Positions 32,292 through 42,363 of a DNA stretch of 64,000 nt are shown piece by piece (position 1 is the stretch's first letter; each line of letters begins with the position of its first letter). The notes below the pieces were generated by a model. It made no database searches. It was not told the DNA's origin and saw only the letters and a list, made by a program, of their open reading frames with translations. The stretch is from Plantactinospora mayteni (GTDB lineage Bacteria; Actinomycetota; Actinomycetes; Mycobacteriales; Micromonosporaceae). The translations under genes were made by a program, and so were the position numbers. The stretch lies in NCBI RefSeq assembly GCF_016862935.1, contig NZ_BONX01000012.1, forward strand, positions 310,001 to 374,000, given 5' to 3'.

Positions 32292-35144
32292 CTAGCCGAC
32301 GACGGAACGCAGCGGAATGCCCGCCGCGCGGATCTCGCGGACCAGTTCACGCAGGAACGGGTGCTCGTCCGAGGTCAGACCCTCCGGGTTGGGGATGGTC
32401 AGGTACGCCGTGCCGTCCGCCGTGCCGATCCGGGCGTCACCGGTGTACCGGGCCACGATCGCCCGGGTCCGGTCCAGGTCGCTGGCGGCGACCCGGATGG
32501 AGATCGGCCGCCACTCACCGCCCAGGTTCTCCGCTGCCGGCGCCGCCGCTGCCGAGGCCCGGGCCGGCGGTACGGCCGGAGCCGTCGCCCGGGCACCCGG
32601 CGACGCCGCAGCCGCCGGAGCGGACGACGGCGCCAGCAGCGCGTTGGCGACCAGGTGCAACCCGCTCTCGTTGTACGCCCGGAACAGCGGGTTGAACGCG
32701 AACAGCACCGCCCGGCCGGCCCCGGTCGGCTCGTCGACCAGCGCCACCGTGCCCTTGAGCGCGTCCGCGTGCTCGGTGAAGCCGTTGAGCCAGAACCGCC
32801 CGTCGGGCGGGTACGTCAACACGTTCTTACCCGTGGTGCTGGGCGACAGGATCGAGTCGTTGTTGTTGAACTCGAAGTCCTCGGCCGGCCGGCCCAGCCC
32901 GACCGGGCTGCTCCGGTCCACGTCGACCCGCAGGTGCGAGCCGATCACCGTGTACTCCTCCGGCTTCCGCAGCTCGGCCGTGGAGGTCAGCCCGGCCGCC
33001 CGGGCCATCCGGGTGCCCTGGTTGCGCAGCCCGACGTAGGTGCCGCCGGCCGCCACCCAGGCCCGCAGGTTGGCCTGGCCGGCGGCGGTGAGGCCACCGG
33101 TGGCGTTGCTGCCGTCCGGCACCAGCAGGACGGTCCGGCCGGTGAAGGCGGCGGTGTTGTCGTTGATGTCCGCCGTACCGACCGGCTTGAGGTCGAGCCC
33201 CCACTGGTTGCCGAGCACGTACCTCGCCTCGCCGTGCGAACCGGAGGTGGTGGAGATGCCGGTGCCGGCGTACAGGCCGACGTCGGGCCGGGTCAGCCGG
33301 GTGCCGGTGGCGCCGCCCCGGCTCGCGGTCAGGGTCACCCCGAGGGAGCGGGCGAGCTGCTCACGGGAGCCGGTCAGGCTGGCCGCCGGCAGCGTCACGA
33401 CGCCGCTGCGCTGGTCGCGCCGCAGCTCGACGCCCGCACCGAGCAGCTTGAAGGTCAGCTCGGCCGCCGCCGCCGAATCCAGCGGGTACGCGTACGAGCC
33501 GTTCCTCGACGCGTCCGCGTCCCGCCCGCCGTCGATGCCCCGGACCCGTTCCGCCTTCGGCGAGAGCTTGTCACCGGTGTAGACCGTCTGCACGCCCATC
33601 AGCAGCGGGTTGCTCCAGGACGAGACGTCGTAGAAGTACGGGAACGGAACGTACGGGTCCTCCCCCATGATCGCCTGGATCCAGTGCTTCTGCGGCTGCT
33701 CCATCGGAATCCAGTACGCGCCCTCCGGCACCGTGTAGTCCCGGGCCGACCGGCCACCGAAGATCCTGGCGTTCGGCACCTTGATCGACTTCGTCAGCTC
33801 GTACACCTCGACGTCCATTCGGCGCAGCCGCTCGACGAGCTGCCGTACGTCGCCGAGCTGCCGGTCCGGCAGCAGGAAGTACGACCGGATCGTCACGTCC
33901 GGCACCGGGAACTGGACCTCGTTGGTCGGCTGCACCACCTCGTTGGGCTGGAGCTTGCCGGCCCGCCCCTCGGCCAGGGCGTCCTTCCAGATCTGGAAGT
34001 AGCCCGACAGGATCTCGCGCTTGTTCTCCGAGGCCCAGCCGACGGTTGCCCACTGGGTGTTGAACTGCTGCTGCACCCGGTCCTGGACCGCCGACAGGTT
34101 GCCCTTCTCGTAGGTCATCCCGGCGGCGCCGAAGCCGGTGGCCGGCACCGTGTCGCCGTAGCCCATGAAGAACATGTCGTAGGTGTCGTAGTTGAAGTAG
34201 CACTCGCTGGTGACCGTGTCGGTGCAGGCCCCGTTGTAGCCGAAGCCGGCCGAGTTGGCCTCGCCGATCCGGTTGATCCAGTCGACCGCCTCGTCGGAGA
34301 TCTCGTGGTGGATCGGGTCCGCGTTCGGCGGGAAGAAGTACTCCCGGCCGCCCATCTCGTGCGCGTCGACGTAGACCTGCGGCGGATAGCGGCGCAGCAT
34401 CTCCAGCTTGGCGTCGGTCTCCGGCTGGGTACGCGAGAACCAGTCCCGGTTCAGGTCGAACCCGTACTCGTTCTGCCGGCGGCTGGCGTCCCGGCCGTCC
34501 GGGTTCTGGGTCGGCAGGATGATCGTGACGAGGTTGTCGTTGCGCTCGCGTACCTCGCAGGAGAGGCCGGCGGCCAACTCGTAGAGGGTCTTCAGCGCGG
34601 CGTCGGCGCCGGACTTCTCGCCGCCGTGCACGTTGCCGGTCACCCAGACGATCGCCGGGCCCTTGGCGGCGATCTCCGCCGCCTTCCGGTCCGACAGTTT
34701 GCGCGGGTCACGCAGGTCGCGGATGTCCTCGGCGATCTTCTCCAGCTCGCCCCGGCGCAGGTGGGCGGAGTCGGAGACGATCGCGTACGGCAGCGACTGG
34801 CCGAGCACGCTGTTGCCCAGGTTGCCGGTGACCACCCGGTCCGAGGTGGCGTCGACGGCGCCGAGGTACGAACGGATCTCGTCGTCGGTGACCACCCGCT
34901 GCTGGCCGAGGCCGAGCGGGAAGCCGAGGTGCTGTTCCGGGCTCGGCACCCCGGTCAGCCGGGCGGACGGGTCCTGGCTGCACCCGGCCGGGGTCGGCGG
35001 CTGGTCCGGGTGGGCGCCGGCCGGGGTGCCGGGCAGCAGGGGTAGCGGGGCGAGCAGCAGGGCCACCGCGGCCGCGCCGAGACGCCGGGACATCGATCTG
35101 GAAGGCTTCGGAGGGATCGTCGGGGGTAACTTCGAAACCGTCAT
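32292..35144 (-). CDS. Secreted zinc carboxypeptidase, M14 family
   Basis: 950 residues, exported (signal peptide to GTPAGA|HPD, about residue 45). The M14 domain spans about 85-420. Zinc ligands are His and Glu of GNVHGGEKSG (near 170) and His of VDAHEMGG (near 262). Substrate Arg/Asn lies in LNRDWFSR and the catalytic Glu in MTYEKGNL. The remaining 500 residues are beta-rich and include a glutamine-amidotransferase-like part (VLLVPDGSNATGGLTAAGQA), a layout known from large actinobacterial M14 proteins. It probably trims peptides or cell-wall material outside the cell. ATG 35144 is the only start giving a full signal peptide; ribosome site weak. Confidence 0.88.
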   Translation of the reverse strand: MTVSKLPPTIPPKPSRSMSRRLGAAAVALLLAPLPLLPGTPAGAHPDQPPTPAGCSQDPSARLTGVPSPEQHLGFPLGLGQQRVVTDDEIRSYLGAVDATSDRVVTGNLGNSVLGQSLPYAIVSDSAHLRRGELEKIAEDIRDLRDPRKLSDRKAAEIAAKGPAIVWVTGNVHGGEKSGADAALKTLYELAAGLSCEVRERNDNLVTIILPTQNPDGRDASRRQNEYGFDLNRDWFSRTQPETDAKLEMLRRYPPQVYVDAHEMGGREYFFPPNADPIHHEISDEAVDWINRIGEANSAGFGYNGACTDTVTSECYFNYDTYDMFFMGYGDTVPATGFGAAGMTYEKGNLSAVQDRVQQQFNTQWATVGWASENKREILSGYFQIWKDALAEGRAGKLQPNEVVQPTNEVQFPVPDVTIRSYFLLPDRQLGDVRQLVERLRRMDVEVYELTKSIKVPNARIFGGRSARDYTVPEGAYWIPMEQPQKHWIQAIMGEDPYVPFPYFYDVSSWSNPLLMGVQTVYTGDKLSPKAERVRGIDGGRDADASRNGSYAYPLDSAAAAELTFKLLGAGVELRRDQRSGVVTLPAASLTGSREQLARSLGVTLTASRGGATGTRLTRPDVGLYAGTGISTTSGSHGEARYVLGNQWGLDLKPVGTADINDNTAAFTGRTVLLVPDGSNATGGLTAAGQANLRAWVAAGGTYVGLRNQGTRMARAAGLTSTAELRKPEEYTVIGSHLRVDVDRSSPVGLGRPAEDFEFNNNDSILSPSTTGKNVLTYPPDGRFWLNGFTEHADALKGTVALVDEPTGAGRAVLFAFNPLFRAYNESGLHLVANALLAPSSAPAAAASPGARATAPAVPPARASAAAAPAAENLGGEWRPISIRVAASDLDRTRAIVARYTGDARIGTADGTAYLTIPNPEGLTSDEHPFLRELVREIRAAGIPLRSVVG

Positions 35145-35211
35145 CTGAAATTCAGATTCCCTTCTCGGGGATGGGGGGAGCGCTCTGGAGATCGACTTGA
35201 GGGTGGACCGG

Positions 35212-35241
35212 AGCCTATGAGCAGCTATTTCCGGTGGTCAA
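35212..35241 (-). promoter_or_regulatory. Promoter of the M14 peptidase gene
   Basis: TTGACC (35241-35236), 18-bp spacer, TAGGCT (35217-35212) on the minus strand, about 70 nt before the start. Confidence 0.55.
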
Positions 35242-35578
35242 GATCTTCTAGAGCCGACGTTCGCCCACCCGCTACGAAACACGCCTACCAGCAGAAATCA
35301 GGGGAATAGCCCCGAGAAGGGGCTGCCCGGACGGCCTGGGGTCCGGATACCGGACCGGCAGGCAGGCTGTGAAGATGCCGACCGAAGGTGCACCGGCAAG
35401 CGGGGTCCGCGTAGGCTCAGCGCTTGTCGTCCTGGCGCGGGTCGGCCGACTCGCCGACCGCGCACCCTCGACACCAGGTGAACAAGGCCCACAATGTCCG
35501 ACATCGGCGCCCTCCTCCGGCGCCGACCTCCCACCGCGACGCAATGAAGCGCCGCCACTGCGAGCGGAGAACCCAGGC
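35242..35578. other. Spacer upstream of the UDP-glucose dehydrogenase gene
   Basis: Holds a small hairpin (AGCCCC/GGGGCT, 35308-35324) and a TAGGCT (35413-35418) that may be the -10 of the dehydrogenase gene, with a 150-nt leader. An open frame continues upstream of the chosen start but has no ribosome site. Confidence 0.35.
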
Positions 35579-37006
35579 GTGACGATCCCGTACCCGAGCA
35601 CCCAGCCCATGCCGACGATCCCGGCGGTGACCCCGCCGTCCGGCGCCGCCCGCCCGCGTCTGACCTTCCTCGGCACCGGCTACCTGGGCGCGACGTACGC
35701 CATCTGCTTCGCCGAACTCGGCTACGAGGTGATCGGCTTCGACGTCGACGCCGAAAAGATCGCCAAGCTGGCCGGTGGGGACGTGCCGTTCCACGAGCCG
35801 GGCCTGGACGAGCTGCTCAAGCGCAACCTGACGGCCGGTCGGCTCCGGTTCTCCACCGACATCGCCGAGACCGCCGCCTTCGGCGACGTGCACTTCATCT
35901 GCGTCGGCACCCCGCAGCGGGCCGACGGGATGGGCGCCGACCTGTCGTACGTCGAGGCCGCCGTCACCGGGCTCTCCCAGCACCTGACCCGCAAGGCCCT
36001 GATCGTCGGCAAGTCCACCGTCCCGGTCGGCACCGCCGAGTGGATCGAGCAGCTCGTCGGCAAGCACGCCGAGGCCGACCTCGGGGTCGAGGTCGCCTGG
36101 AGCCCCGAGTTCCTCCAGGAGGGCTTCGCCGTCGAGGACGTGCTCCGGCCCAACCGGATCGTGGTCGGCGTCAAGAGCGAGTGGGCCAACGGCATGCTCT
36201 ACTCCGCGCACAAGGGCGTCTTCGACCTGGCCGCCACCGAGGACCGGGAGGTTCCGCTGGTGGTGACCGATTTCGCCACCGCCGAACTGGTCAAGGTGGC
36301 CGCGAACGCCTTCCTGGCCACCAAGATCTCGTTCATCAACGCGATGGCCGAGGTCTGCGAGGTGGCCGGCGGCGACGTCACCCAGCTCGCCCGGGCGATC
36401 GGCTACGACCCCCGGATCGGCAACCGGTTCCTCCAGGCCGGCGTCGGCTTCGGCGGCGGCTGCCTGCCCAAGGACATCCGGGCGTTCCAGGCCCGGGCCC
36501 AGGAGCTGGGTGCCGGCGAGGCGCTGCGCTTCCTGCACGAGGTCGACCTGATCAACCTGCGCCGCCGCAGCCGGGTGCTCCAGCTCGCCGCCGAACTGCT
36601 CGGCCGCCGGTACGGGCCGGCCGGGCCCGACCTCTCCGGCACCCGGGTCGCGGTGCTCGGCGCCACCTTCAAGCCGAACTCGGACGACGTCCGGGACGCC
36701 CCGTCGCTGGCCGTCGCCGCCGCGCTCGGCAAGGCCGGTGCCGACGTGCGCGTCTACGACCCGCAGGGCATGGAGAACGCCCGCCGGGAGCGGCCCGAGC
36801 TGACGTACGAGGCGAGCATGAACGACGCCGTACGCGGGGCCGACCTGGTCTGCGTACTCACCGAGTGGGCCGACTTCCGCAACGCCGACCCGGTGGCGCT
36901 CGGCGAACTCGCCTCCGGACGGCGGGTCGTGGACGGTCGCAACTGCCTCGACTCCGGACTGTGGACCCAGGCCGGCTGGGAATACCGGGGCATGGGTCGG
37001 CCGTAG
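35579..37006 (+). CDS. UDP-glucose 6-dehydrogenase
   Basis: 475 residues. Oxidises UDP-glucose to UDP-glucuronate with two NAD+ in the cytosol, for polysaccharide or glycolipid synthesis. Rossmann motif LGTGYLG near residue 28, central helix with the catalytic Lys in KVAANAFLATK, and the catalytic Cys in GFGGGCLPKD near 300. The C-terminal UDP-binding domain (VAVLGATFKPNSDD) is complete. GTG 35579 gives a 25-residue extension before the fold; GGAG lies nine nt upstream. ATG 35609 is the alternative. A clear terminator follows. Confidence 0.93.
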   Translation: MTIPYPSTQPMPTIPAVTPPSGAARPRLTFLGTGYLGATYAICFAELGYEVIGFDVDAEKIAKLAGGDVPFHEPGLDELLKRNLTAGRLRFSTDIAETAAFGDVHFICVGTPQRADGMGADLSYVEAAVTGLSQHLTRKALIVGKSTVPVGTAEWIEQLVGKHAEADLGVEVAWSPEFLQEGFAVEDVLRPNRIVVGVKSEWANGMLYSAHKGVFDLAATEDREVPLVVTDFATAELVKVAANAFLATKISFINAMAEVCEVAGGDVTQLARAIGYDPRIGNRFLQAGVGFGGGCLPKDIRAFQARAQELGAGEALRFLHEVDLINLRRRSRVLQLAAELLGRRYGPAGPDLSGTRVAVLGATFKPNSDDVRDAPSLAVAAALGKAGADVRVYDPQGMENARRERPELTYEASMNDAVRGADLVCVLTEWADFRNADPVALGELASGRRVVDGRNCLDSGLWTQAGWEYRGMGRP

Positions 37007-37078
37007 TACCCGACACCGTCGCGGCGGCCCGATAGCGGAGCGGCCGGACGGCGACAATCGTGAATTCGACGCCGACTT

Positions 37079-37117
37079 GCCGGCCGTGGACCCGACCAGG
37101 TCCACGGCCGGCCTTTT
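37079..37117 (+). terminator. Intrinsic terminator after UDP-glucose dehydrogenase
   Basis: Perfect 14-bp stem (37079-37092 with 37099-37112), six-nt loop, then CTTTT. This is the only U-tailed terminator recognised in the window. Confidence 0.8.
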
Positions 37118-37232
37118 AGGATCTCCTCAACCGGGTTTCGCACGCGATCGGGGGCTGTTCAACGGTTGCCCCGCGTGGGCATGCTTCCTTGGAAGCCCGT
37201 GAGCGGCGTCAGCGCCGGCTGGAGGGGGTGCC

Positions 37233-40200
37233 GTGAGTACGACGTACCAGTGCTCCTCGTGCGGCCGGGAGATCGAGCCGGCGCCGAAGTGTCCACACTG
37301 CGGGGCCGAGCAGCCCCAGTGGGCGGACGACGTGACCCGGATCGAGCGCTCGATCGCCGAGATGAAGATCCGCGAGGCGGCGCTCGCCAAGGAGCAGAAG
37401 ACGATCGCCTCGCAGATGCAGGCGGCGCTCTTCCAGCGGGACATCCTGTCGCACGCGGCTGACCAGCGCCGCAAGCAGAACACCAAGCCACGCCGGGTGA
37501 TCCGGCGCAAGGCCAACCGGCGGCCACCGACCGCCGCGCCCGGAACGGCCCCGGGCGGGCCGCCGCCCCGGGTACCCCGGCAGCCGAGGGGCGGCGGGCC
37601 GGACCGGGTGCCACCACCCGCCGCACCTCCGCCGCCTCCACCGCCACCGCCGGGCGCCGAGCCGGCCTGGGACGACGGGAAGGCCCGGCCCGAGGCGTCC
37701 ACCCGCGAGGTGCAGAACATCCTGCTCGGGCTCGGGGCACTGCTGCTCGGCATCGCGGCGGTGGTCTTCGTCGCGGTCGCGCTCAGCTCGCTGGACGACT
37801 TCAGCCGGGTGGCGATCCTGGTGCTGGCCACCGCGCTGATGCTGGCCGTACCGCCCCGGGTGGCCCGGCGCCGGCTGAGCGCCACCGCCGAGACCATCGC
37901 GGCGGTCGGGCTGCTGCTGGTGCCGCTGACCGGGTACTCGCTCTGGACCGTCGACCGGTTCGGGGACAGTGGCGTGCCAGGGTCGCTCTTCGCGGGGCTG
38001 ACCTTCCTGGTCACCGCCGCCGTGTCGGCCGGCTACGCCGTGCTGACCGGGCTGAACGCGCCGCGCTACGCCGCCGTACTCGCCGTGCAGCCGATCCTGC
38101 CGCTGCTGGCGTACGCCTGGATCACCGGGCCGGCCGGCTGGACCGTGGTACTCGCCGCGGTGGCGGTCGGCAACCTCTATCTCGGCCGGCTCTTCGGCGA
38201 CGACGGGCGGCTGACCGGCTGGCCGGCCCGGTTCCGGTTCGGGCCCGAGCTGCCGGTGGACGCTCCGCCCGCCGCACCGAAGGGCCGCCCCGCCGACCGG
38301 CCGGGACGGGGGGTCGACGACCCGACCGACCCCGACCGGGACATTCCCGACGGGACCGGTCCGGAGCGGCCGGAGACCTTCCCCGAGGAGGCGGACGCGG
38401 TCGTCCAGGCGGATCCGACCCAGGGCGGGTCGGCGAAGCGGGTCCGCACCCCCGGCGTCCGGCCGACCACCAGTACTCCCTGGGTGCGGGAACTGGTCTG
38501 GACACTGCACGGCCTGGCCGTCGCCGTCGCCGTGGTCTGCGCGGTCGTCGCACTGGTCGACGCCGACACCGTACCCGCCGCCGCCCGGGCCGGCCTGGCA
38601 CTGCTGCTCGCCGCCGGGGTCGGCATGGTCGGCGCACTGGCGCTGCGCCGGCCACCCCTGCCGGAGATCGCCGCCGGGATCCTGACCCTGGCCGTGATCG
38701 GTGCCGCCGGCCGGGTCGCCGCGGTGGCCCTGCCGGGGCGGGCACTGGTGGTGATCGCCGCCGTCATCGCGCTGACCGGTCTCGGCGTACGCGCGGTGCC
38801 CGAGGCGGCCCGGCGCGGGCCGCAACTCGCGTCCGCCGCCGCCCTGCTCGTGATCGGCATCGTGGTGGCCGGCGGCGCGCTGCGGGCCGCCCTGGCCCCG
38901 ATCCGGGCCGCCCTGCCGGTCTGGGAGGCCGACCTCACCGAATACCCCGGACAGCTCGCCGCCGGGGTCGGCGACACCTCCTGGCAGCTCGCCACCACCG
39001 CGCTACTGCTCACCATCGCCGCCGTGCTCTCCTCACCACCCGAGGTACGCCGCGAGTTCGCCGTGGTCGGCGCGGCGCTGACCGCCCTCGCCATGCCCGC
39101 CTCCTTCGGGCTCGGCTGGGTCGCCGCCCCCTGGCCACCGGTACTGGTCGCCGTCGGCATCGGGCTGGTCGGGCTGACCGCCGAGACCCGGCGGGCCACG
39201 CTGACCCACGCCGTCGCCGCCGCCGTGGTGGGACTCGCCGGGGCGGCGGCCTCGGTGGTACGCCCCGGGCTGACCGCCGCCGTCCTGTTCGCGCTCGCCC
39301 TCGGCGGTGCGCTGGTCGCGCTCGCCCCGCTCGCCCGTACGGCACCGCTGGGCCGGTGGTCCGGGATGCTCGGCGACTGGGCGGCCGGCGGGGCGGCGTT
39401 CGCCTTCCCCGGTGCGGTGGCGGCCTTCGTCGCCTCGGCGGTACCCGTCGACCCCACCCCGACCGCCCTGTCTGTCCGGGAGGCCACCGAACCGGTCCTC
39501 GCCGCCAGCTTCCTGGCCGTCTGCGCGGTCCTCTGCTATGCGGCGGTCACCCAGGTTGCCCAGCGGCAGATCAGCGTGCCGCTGGCCATCGGCACCGGCC
39601 TCGGCGCGCTCGCGGTCACCGCCGCGGCCTTCGGCGCATCCGGCGCCACCCTGCCGGACACCCTGGTCGGCGGGCTGCTGCTGGTCAGCGCGGTGCTGCT
39701 GATGCTGGCACCGTCGGTCGACGCCGGCCGGCGGGCGGACCGGCTGCTCGACGGCTCGGACATCGCCGCGGCGGCGGTCACCGCAGCCCTGGTGGGCACC
39801 CTGGCCCGGATCGCCGGCATCCTCGGAGACGGTGCCGAACTGGCCGCCGCCGCCTTCCTCATCCTGCTGGTGGCCGCCGGAATCCGGGCCATGCCGACCG
39901 ACTGGCGGCGCGGCCCGATCCTCGGCATCGCGCTGACCGGCGGCCTCGTCGCGCTGCTCGCCGGCTGGACGGCGCTGAGCGGTGGGCTCCAGGTGCTGGC
40001 CACGCCGGGCCGGCTCTGGGCGGCCGACCTCGCGCAGTGGCACGTCAGCGAGGGCGGCACCGGCTGGCAGGCCCCGGTCGCCCTGCTCCTGTTGGCCGGG
40101 GCCGCCGCGATCGCCCTGCCCCGGCCGTGGGCGTACGACGTCGCCGCGATCTGTGTCGGGCTCGCCACCATCGGCATCCCGGCGGCGTTCGGGCTGCCCT

Positions 40201-42293
40201 GGTGGTCCCCGATCGTGGTCGGCGGGGCAGTCGCCACCGTCTACGGGATCAGTTCCGTCGTCGCCACCGATCCCCGGGCCGGGCTGGCCCGGGCCACCGT
40301 CGCCGGCGTGGTCACCCTGCACGCGGTCGGGGCGAGTCTGGTCCGGCCGTGGACTACCGCAGCCGCGCTCGGCATCGTCGCGCTGATCGGCGCCGTCATC
40401 GCCACCCTCGCCCGGGTCGTCGGCACCCTCTCCGGTCCGGCGGAGGAGGCCGACTCCTGGTCGATGCCGCCGCAGACCGCCCAGATCGGCGGGCTCGCCG
40501 CCGGCGGGGCGCTCTTCGCGCTCGGTGGCGCACTCGCCTCGCTTGCCGCCGCGCTGCACTCACCGGCCGAGGTGGTGGTGCTGGCCACCCTCGCCGGGGC
40601 GAGCCTCGGCGTCGCGGTGGTCGCACTGGTCCGCCGGCAGGTTCCGCAATACCTCCCGTACGCCACCATGGGGATCGTCGGCGGCGCGACCGCGACCTCG
40701 GCGGCGGCCCTCTTCACCGGCCTGCCCTGGGGGGTGTACGCCGCCGCGGCCGTACTCCTCGGGGTGCTCGCCGAGCTGATCCGGGCGGCCACCCCGCCCC
40801 CGACCCCGCTCCGGGAGCCGATCCGGCGCTGGTCGGTGATGCTCGGTGGCGCGCTCCGCCGGCTGCCCGAGCCGGCCCGGGGCGGTCGCTGGTCGGTCAG
40901 CCCCGCCGTCGGGGCGATGCTCGCCGCCGCCCTGCCGACCGCGCTGGCCGTGGCGGCCCTGGCTCCCGCCCTGGCGGTGGCGCTGGCCGAGCCCTACCAG
41001 ACGCTCACCCAGATCTGGGACGGGCCGCCGGCCGCGCTCACCGATCCGGGGTCCGGTGCCGTGGACCCCGGCAACGTGCTGGCGGCCCTGCTGCTGACCA
41101 TCGCGGCCGGGCTGGCCGCCACCGGGTTCAGCGGCGGCCGGCCGGCCCGGGCGGTGCCGGTGGTACTCCCCGGTGCCGCGATCACCCTGCTGATCACCCC
41201 GATCTCGCTCGACCTGGACTGGCCGAACGGCACGCTGGCCGCGCTCGCGGTCTTCACCATCGCGATGCTCGGGCTGGCCCTGACCCCGCCGCCGCCGGAC
41301 GCCGAGGTCGCCCGCTCGCTGCGGCTGACCCGGATTCTGGTCTTCGCCATCGGGCTGGCCGCCGGCGGTGCCGGGCTGGCCGGCGCGCTGGCCACCCGGG
41401 AGCTGACCCTGTTCACCCTCGGCGCGGCGGTGGTGGTCGGCGCGGTCGCCGCGCTCGGCGGCCAGACCCAGAACGCCCGCATCCTCGGCTGGGTCTTCGC
41501 CTCGGTACTGGCCCAGACCTTCGTCTTCACCGCCGGGCTGGTACTCGGGCTCGATCCGGCCTGGTCCGCGTTCGGGGTACTGGCGGTGGGCGCGGTGCTG
41601 CTGCTGGTCGCGGCGATGCTGCCCCGGCTGCGCCGGCCGGAGGCGATGCGCGAGGCGACCACTGTGGAGTGGACCGGGTACGCTGCCGCGCTCATCGCCG
41701 CCGCGCTCGCCTACGACTCGCCCCGGCACATCGCCGCGCTGCTCGCCGCCTGGGGCGCCGTACTCGGGATGGCCGCCGTACGGCCGTACCGCAGCCCGGT
41801 CGAGCGGCGCACGCTCTTCTGGTCGGCGGTCGGCTGCGAGATCGTCGCCTGGTGGCTGCTGATGGCGCTCGCCGACGTCGCGCTGCCGGAGGCGTACACG
41901 CTGCCGTTCGCCGCCCTGGCCCTGCTGGTCGGCCTGCTGGAACTCCGACACCGCGCCGACCTGAGCAGTTGGGTGGCGTACGGGCCGGCGCTGGTGGCGA
42001 CGTTCCTGCCGACCCTGGTGATCGTGCTGACCGGCAACGACAGCGCGGTACGGCAGGTGTTGCTGCTGCTCGGCGGCGTGGCCACGCTGATCTGGGGATC
42101 CAACCGGCGGCAGCAGGCTCCGGTGATCATCGGGGCGATCGTCACCGCGCTGGCCGCGCTGCGCGCCCTGTTCAGCTTCGGGCCGTGGCTGGTGCTGATC
42201 CCGGTCGGCCTGCTGCTGTTGGCGTTCGGGGCCAGCAACGAGAACCGGCGCCGCACCCAGGAGCGCTTCCGGGCGGTACGCGGCATGCGCTGA
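37233..42293 (+). CDS. Very large polytopic membrane protein (SCO7613 C-terminal-domain type)
   Basis: 1686 residues, function unknown. The N terminus is a zinc ribbon (CSSCGREIEPAPKCPHCG, two CxxC knuckles), followed by a short coiled-coil-like helix, a Pro-rich linker with a run of nine Pro, and then membrane helices. One insertion of about 110 hydrophilic residues (near 330-420) interrupts the helices. The rest is an almost unbroken series of Ala/Leu/Val/Gly-rich helices, perhaps forty or more. This matches the architecture of the actinobacterial SCO7613-type family. GTG 37233 has GGAGGGGG upstream. It is convergent with purE. Transport or scaffold roles are possible; none is shown. Confidence 0.85.
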   Translation: MSTTYQCSSCGREIEPAPKCPHCGAEQPQWADDVTRIERSIAEMKIREAALAKEQKTIASQMQAALFQRDILSHAADQRRKQNTKPRRVIRRKANRRPPTAAPGTAPGGPPPRVPRQPRGGGPDRVPPPAAPPPPPPPPPGAEPAWDDGKARPEASTREVQNILLGLGALLLGIAAVVFVAVALSSLDDFSRVAILVLATALMLAVPPRVARRRLSATAETIAAVGLLLVPLTGYSLWTVDRFGDSGVPGSLFAGLTFLVTAAVSAGYAVLTGLNAPRYAAVLAVQPILPLLAYAWITGPAGWTVVLAAVAVGNLYLGRLFGDDGRLTGWPARFRFGPELPVDAPPAAPKGRPADRPGRGVDDPTDPDRDIPDGTGPERPETFPEEADAVVQADPTQGGSAKRVRTPGVRPTTSTPWVRELVWTLHGLAVAVAVVCAVVALVDADTVPAAARAGLALLLAAGVGMVGALALRRPPLPEIAAGILTLAVIGAAGRVAAVALPGRALVVIAAVIALTGLGVRAVPEAARRGPQLASAAALLVIGIVVAGGALRAALAPIRAALPVWEADLTEYPGQLAAGVGDTSWQLATTALLLTIAAVLSSPPEVRREFAVVGAALTALAMPASFGLGWVAAPWPPVLVAVGIGLVGLTAETRRATLTHAVAAAVVGLAGAAASVVRPGLTAAVLFALALGGALVALAPLARTAPLGRWSGMLGDWAAGGAAFAFPGAVAAFVASAVPVDPTPTALSVREATEPVLAASFLAVCAVLCYAAVTQVAQRQISVPLAIGTGLGALAVTAAAFGASGATLPDTLVGGLLLVSAVLLMLAPSVDAGRRADRLLDGSDIAAAAVTAALVGTLARIAGILGDGAELAAAAFLILLVAAGIRAMPTDWRRGPILGIALTGGLVALLAGWTALSGGLQVLATPGRLWAADLAQWHVSEGGTGWQAPVALLLLAGAAAIALPRPWAYDVAAICVGLATIGIPAAFGLPWWSPIVVGGAVATVYGISSVVATDPRAGLARATVAGVVTLHAVGASLVRPWTTAAALGIVALIGAVIATLARVVGTLSGPAEEADSWSMPPQTAQIGGLAAGGALFALGGALASLAAALHSPAEVVVLATLAGASLGVAVVALVRRQVPQYLPYATMGIVGGATATSAAALFTGLPWGVYAAAAVLLGVLAELIRAATPPPTPLREPIRRWSVMLGGALRRLPEPARGGRWSVSPAVGAMLAAALPTALAVAALAPALAVALAEPYQTLTQIWDGPPAALTDPGSGAVDPGNVLAALLLTIAAGLAATGFSGGRPARAVPVVLPGAAITLLITPISLDLDWPNGTLAALAVFTIAMLGLALTPPPPDAEVARSLRLTRILVFAIGLAAGGAGLAGALATRELTLFTLGAAVVVGAVAALGGQTQNARILGWVFASVLAQTFVFTAGLVLGLDPAWSAFGVLAVGAVLLLVAAMLPRLRRPEAMREATTVEWTGYAAALIAAALAYDSPRHIAALLAAWGAVLGMAAVRPYRSPVERRTLFWSAVGCEIVAWWLLMALADVALPEAYTLPFAALALLVGLLELRHRADLSSWVAYGPALVATFLPTLVIVLTGNDSAVRQVLLLLGGVATLIWGSNRRQQAPVIIGAIVTALAALRALFSFGPWLVLIPVGLLLLAFGASNENRRRTQERFRAVRGMR

Positions 42294-42363
42294 CCGTGCG
42301 GGTGGCGGGGTCGGTTCGGCAGTGGTGTGCACCGCCGATCCGCGCGAAGCCGGTGCCCGGGAG

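Noticed and set aside
32058-35045. Nearly 1000-codon plus-strand frame opposite the M14 peptidase
   Set aside because: The minus-strand protein has a signal peptide and zinc motifs; the plus frame has none and is Arg/Val/Gly-rich.
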